Shown piece by piece: positions 5,309-6,585 of a DNA stretch of 6,585 nucleotides. Position numbers and translations under genes: made by a program. The stretch is taken from the NCBI GenBank assembly GCA_030609125.1, contig JAUWCW010000112.1:1-6585 (forward strand). Direction: 5' to 3'. The notes below the pieces were generated by a model. It was not told the DNA's origin and did no database searches. It saw nothing but the letters and a program-made list of their open reading frames with translations. The first letter of the stretch is position 1, and every line of letters begins with the position of its first letter. This DNA comes from JAUWCW01 sp030609125 [NCBI: Candidatus Rokuibacteriota bacterium]. Lineage in GTDB: Bacteria; JAUVQV01.

Positions 5309-6462
5309 GTCAGATTCTTCAGCAAACCTTCCAGACTCAGGAACCGCACCTTCAATCCCCCGGGCAGCGTCCGGCGGAAGGACCGGTCCACATCCTGCGC
5401 CACCACCAGGTTCTCCCCCTCGGGGTGGCGGCGGCGGAACGCCTGGACTCCCGCGGGAGCGAAGCCGGCGGCGGACCACTTGCATTCCAGGGCGACTGGA
5501 GGCCTGCCGCGCTTCTTGATAACAAAATCCACCTCGTGCCCACTCTTGTCGCGCCAGTAAAGAATCTGCCGGTTCTGAGTCCGGGCCATTATCTCGTTGA
5601 GGACATAGTGTTCCCAGAGAATTCCGAGGTCCTCGCCGCGAAGCTTTTCCCATCCCCGGAAGAAGCAGACAAAGCCGGTGTCAAAGCCGTACACCTTGGG
5701 AGCCGCCACGATCTCCGTCACTTTCCTCCCCGAAAAGGGGCGCACCACGTGGGCGACCAGGGTCGACTCGAGAACGGAGAGGTAGTTCGACACCGTTGTG
5801 CGGCTGATCTCGCAGGGCCGCGCGTAGCGGGTCGCCTCGAAAATGGCGCCGCTGTTGACGAGAAGGAGTTCCAGGAGCTTCATGAAGGAGGTGCGACGCT
5901 CCAGTCGGAAGAGCTCCATGATGTCCTTGGCCCAGTAGGAATCAAACCATTCCTGGTACTCGCGCTCCCTGCTGCGGGCGGCGAGGAAGAACGGGGGCAG
6001 CCCCCCCCGGTGAAAGCGATGACGCAGGTCTGTGTTGCCGAAAGGCTCCAGGTCGGCGTGCGTCAGCGGTGTCAGCCAGATCTCGGCCTTTCTTCCCGTG
6101 AGGGTGTCCCGAAACTTGCGCGAAGCCTGCAGTGTTGACGAACCGGTGGCGAGGATGCGCACATCGGGATAATGATCGGCGGCAATCTTGAGAATCGATG
6201 TCGGGTCGGAGAGGCGGTGGATCTCGTCGAGAACAACTCTCTTGCCGCCTCTGTGCTCCAGGAATGACTCGGGATCTTCCAGCATGCGGCGCACCCGGGG
6301 GAGCTCGCAGTCCAGGTACTCGATCTTCTCGAGGCTTCGGCACAGAAACGTCTTTCCGACTCTTCTGACGCCGTATAGCCACACGACGGAGTGGCGTCGC
6401 CAGGCGCTTTCCAGCTTCCGGATCCAGAAAGGTCTCTTAACCATATGCAAGCGTCTTATCAT
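5305..6462 (-). CDS. ATPase 4: AAA_14/DUF4143 family ATP-binding protein
   Basis: Protein of 385 residues. Walker A is GVRRVGKT at 31-38, Walker B RVVLDEIH at 75-82, and the sensor-like strand ILATGSSTL at 103-111. The HRGGLP segment at 151-156 corresponds to the usual RGGYP. YWAKDI (176-181) takes the place of the ERDI element. A winged-helix-like segment spans about 205-243 (CEISRTTVSNYLSVLES). The DUF4143 part carries E284, E310-V-D312 and E326-C-K328, like ATPase 2. The ATG at 6462 gives the longest form; an in-frame ATG at 6444 (residue 7) is also possible, as neither has a good ribosome binding site. The TGA stop overlaps the next gene's ATG by four bases, so the pair probably forms a coupled unit. 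Function unknown; linkage to polysaccharide export is by position only. Confidence 0.94.
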   Translation of the reverse strand: MIRRLHMVKRPFWIRKLESAWRRHSVVWLYGVRRVGKTFLCRSLEKIEYLDCELPRVRRMLEDPESFLEHRGGKRVVLDEIHRLSDPTSILKIAADHYPDVRILATGSSTLQASRKFRDTLTGRKAEIWLTPLTHADLEPFGNTDLRHRFHRGGLPPFFLAARSREREYQEWFDSYWAKDIMELFRLERRTSFMKLLELLLVNSGAIFEATRYARPCEISRTTVSNYLSVLESTLVAHVVRPFSGRKVTEIVAAPKVYGFDTGFVCFFRGWEKLRGEDLGILWEHYVLNEIMARTQNRQILYWRDKSGHEVDFVIKKRGRPPVALECKWSAAGFAPAGVQAFRRRHPEGENLVVAQDVDRSFRRTLPGGLKVRFLSLEGLLKNLT

Positions 6463-6475
6463 ATGGTTCTACTAC

Positions 6476-6493
6476 ATGCAAGGCTAGTTGCAT
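6476..6493. promoter_or_regulatory. Inverted repeat upstream of ATPase 4 (candidate operator)
   Basis: ATGCAA (6476-6481) and TTGCAT (6488-6493) are perfect inverted arms separated by six bases, 14-31 bases upstream of the ATG at 6462. A further TTGCAT on the - strand abuts the alternative ATG at 6444. The half-site resembles the ATGCAT/ATGCAA units at the ATPase 3 start. I find no convincing -35/-10 pair for ATPase 4. Confidence 0.4.
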
Positions 6494-6513
6494 TTGGTAG
6501 CGGTGCGAGAATC

Positions 6514-6570
6514 GTCAGATCCCTCGGTGGAGTTTATGCTGAGCAAAGTCAACGTGCTCGGGATGACAGG
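6514..6570. repeat. Family B foldback element, copy B3 (long loop)
   Basis: The left arm GTCAGATCCC (6514-6523) pairs with GGGATGAC (6560-6567), GA bulged out, as in B2. The loop is about 36 bases, with an extra AT-richer stretch (6528-6556) absent from the other copies. It lies in the gene-free region upstream of ATPase 4. Confidence 0.65.
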
Positions 6571-6585
6571 GCGTTCATTTTCATT
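6569..6585 (+). repeat. Family A repeat, partial copy A5 at right edge
   Basis: GGGCGTTCATTTTCAT (6569-6584) is identical to 2448-2463. The 5' part with GGTGCC is missing and is replaced by the end of family B copy B3, so this is a junction between the two families. It may continue past the window. Confidence 0.65.

Noticed and set aside
5309-5653. N-terminal extension of the O-antigen ligase frame
   Set aside because: The extension lies over the ATPase 4 C-terminal coding in another frame, is Pro/Arg/Gly-rich, and would put 115 non-membrane residues before the first membrane segment. The ATGA junction at 5308 is the better start.

Overview
The window is a GC-rich (by eye about 60%), densely coding bacterial segment. 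It holds four divergent AAA+ ATPases of the AAA_14/DUF4143 type and one polytopic membrane protein of the O-antigen ligase/polymerase (Wzy_C) family. Nothing here fixes the taxonomy. The high GC, a Wzy_C protein with an NKNHFAG motif, many DUF4143 ATPases and abundant small intergenic foldback repeats would fit an environmental Desulfobacterota-like (deltaproteobacterial) or similar genome, but that is a weak inference.

Layout. On the + strand: the 3' part of ATPase 1 (left edge to 1093), ATPase 2 (1240-2361, TTG start) and ATPase 3 (2606-3760). On the - strand, convergent with these: ATPase 4 (6462-5305), followed by the O-antigen ligase family gene (5308-3884). The last two overlap by four bases (ATGA) and are probably translationally coupled. 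The gene-free gaps are 1094-1239, 2362-2605, 3761-3883 and 6463-6585, and all but the middle of the first are largely filled by repeats.

Two small repeat families occupy the gaps. Family A is about 42 bp in its long form and contains GGTGCC(G/T)GGC followed by TCATTTTCA. A copy begins within 11 bases of the stop codon of each + strand ATPase, a further copy lies at 2436, and a partial copy sits at the right edge. Family B is a foldback element with GTCAGAT(C/T)CC and GG(G/A)ATGACAGG arms. It is next to family A in three places.

The ATPases share one architecture: a P-loop ATPase domain, a winged-helix-like segment, and a C-terminal DUF4143 region with a PD-(D/E)XK-nuclease-like residue set (E...E-x-D...E-x-K). 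They differ strongly in sequence, so the cluster looks like an accumulation of different subfamilies, not a recent tandem duplication. The biological role of this family is not established. ATPase 3 has a near-consensus sigma70-type promoter placed so that transcription would start on its ATG (a leaderless mRNA), with a 16-bp perfect palindrome over the start point. How the ATPases relate to the polysaccharide gene is not evident beyond the ATGA coupling.
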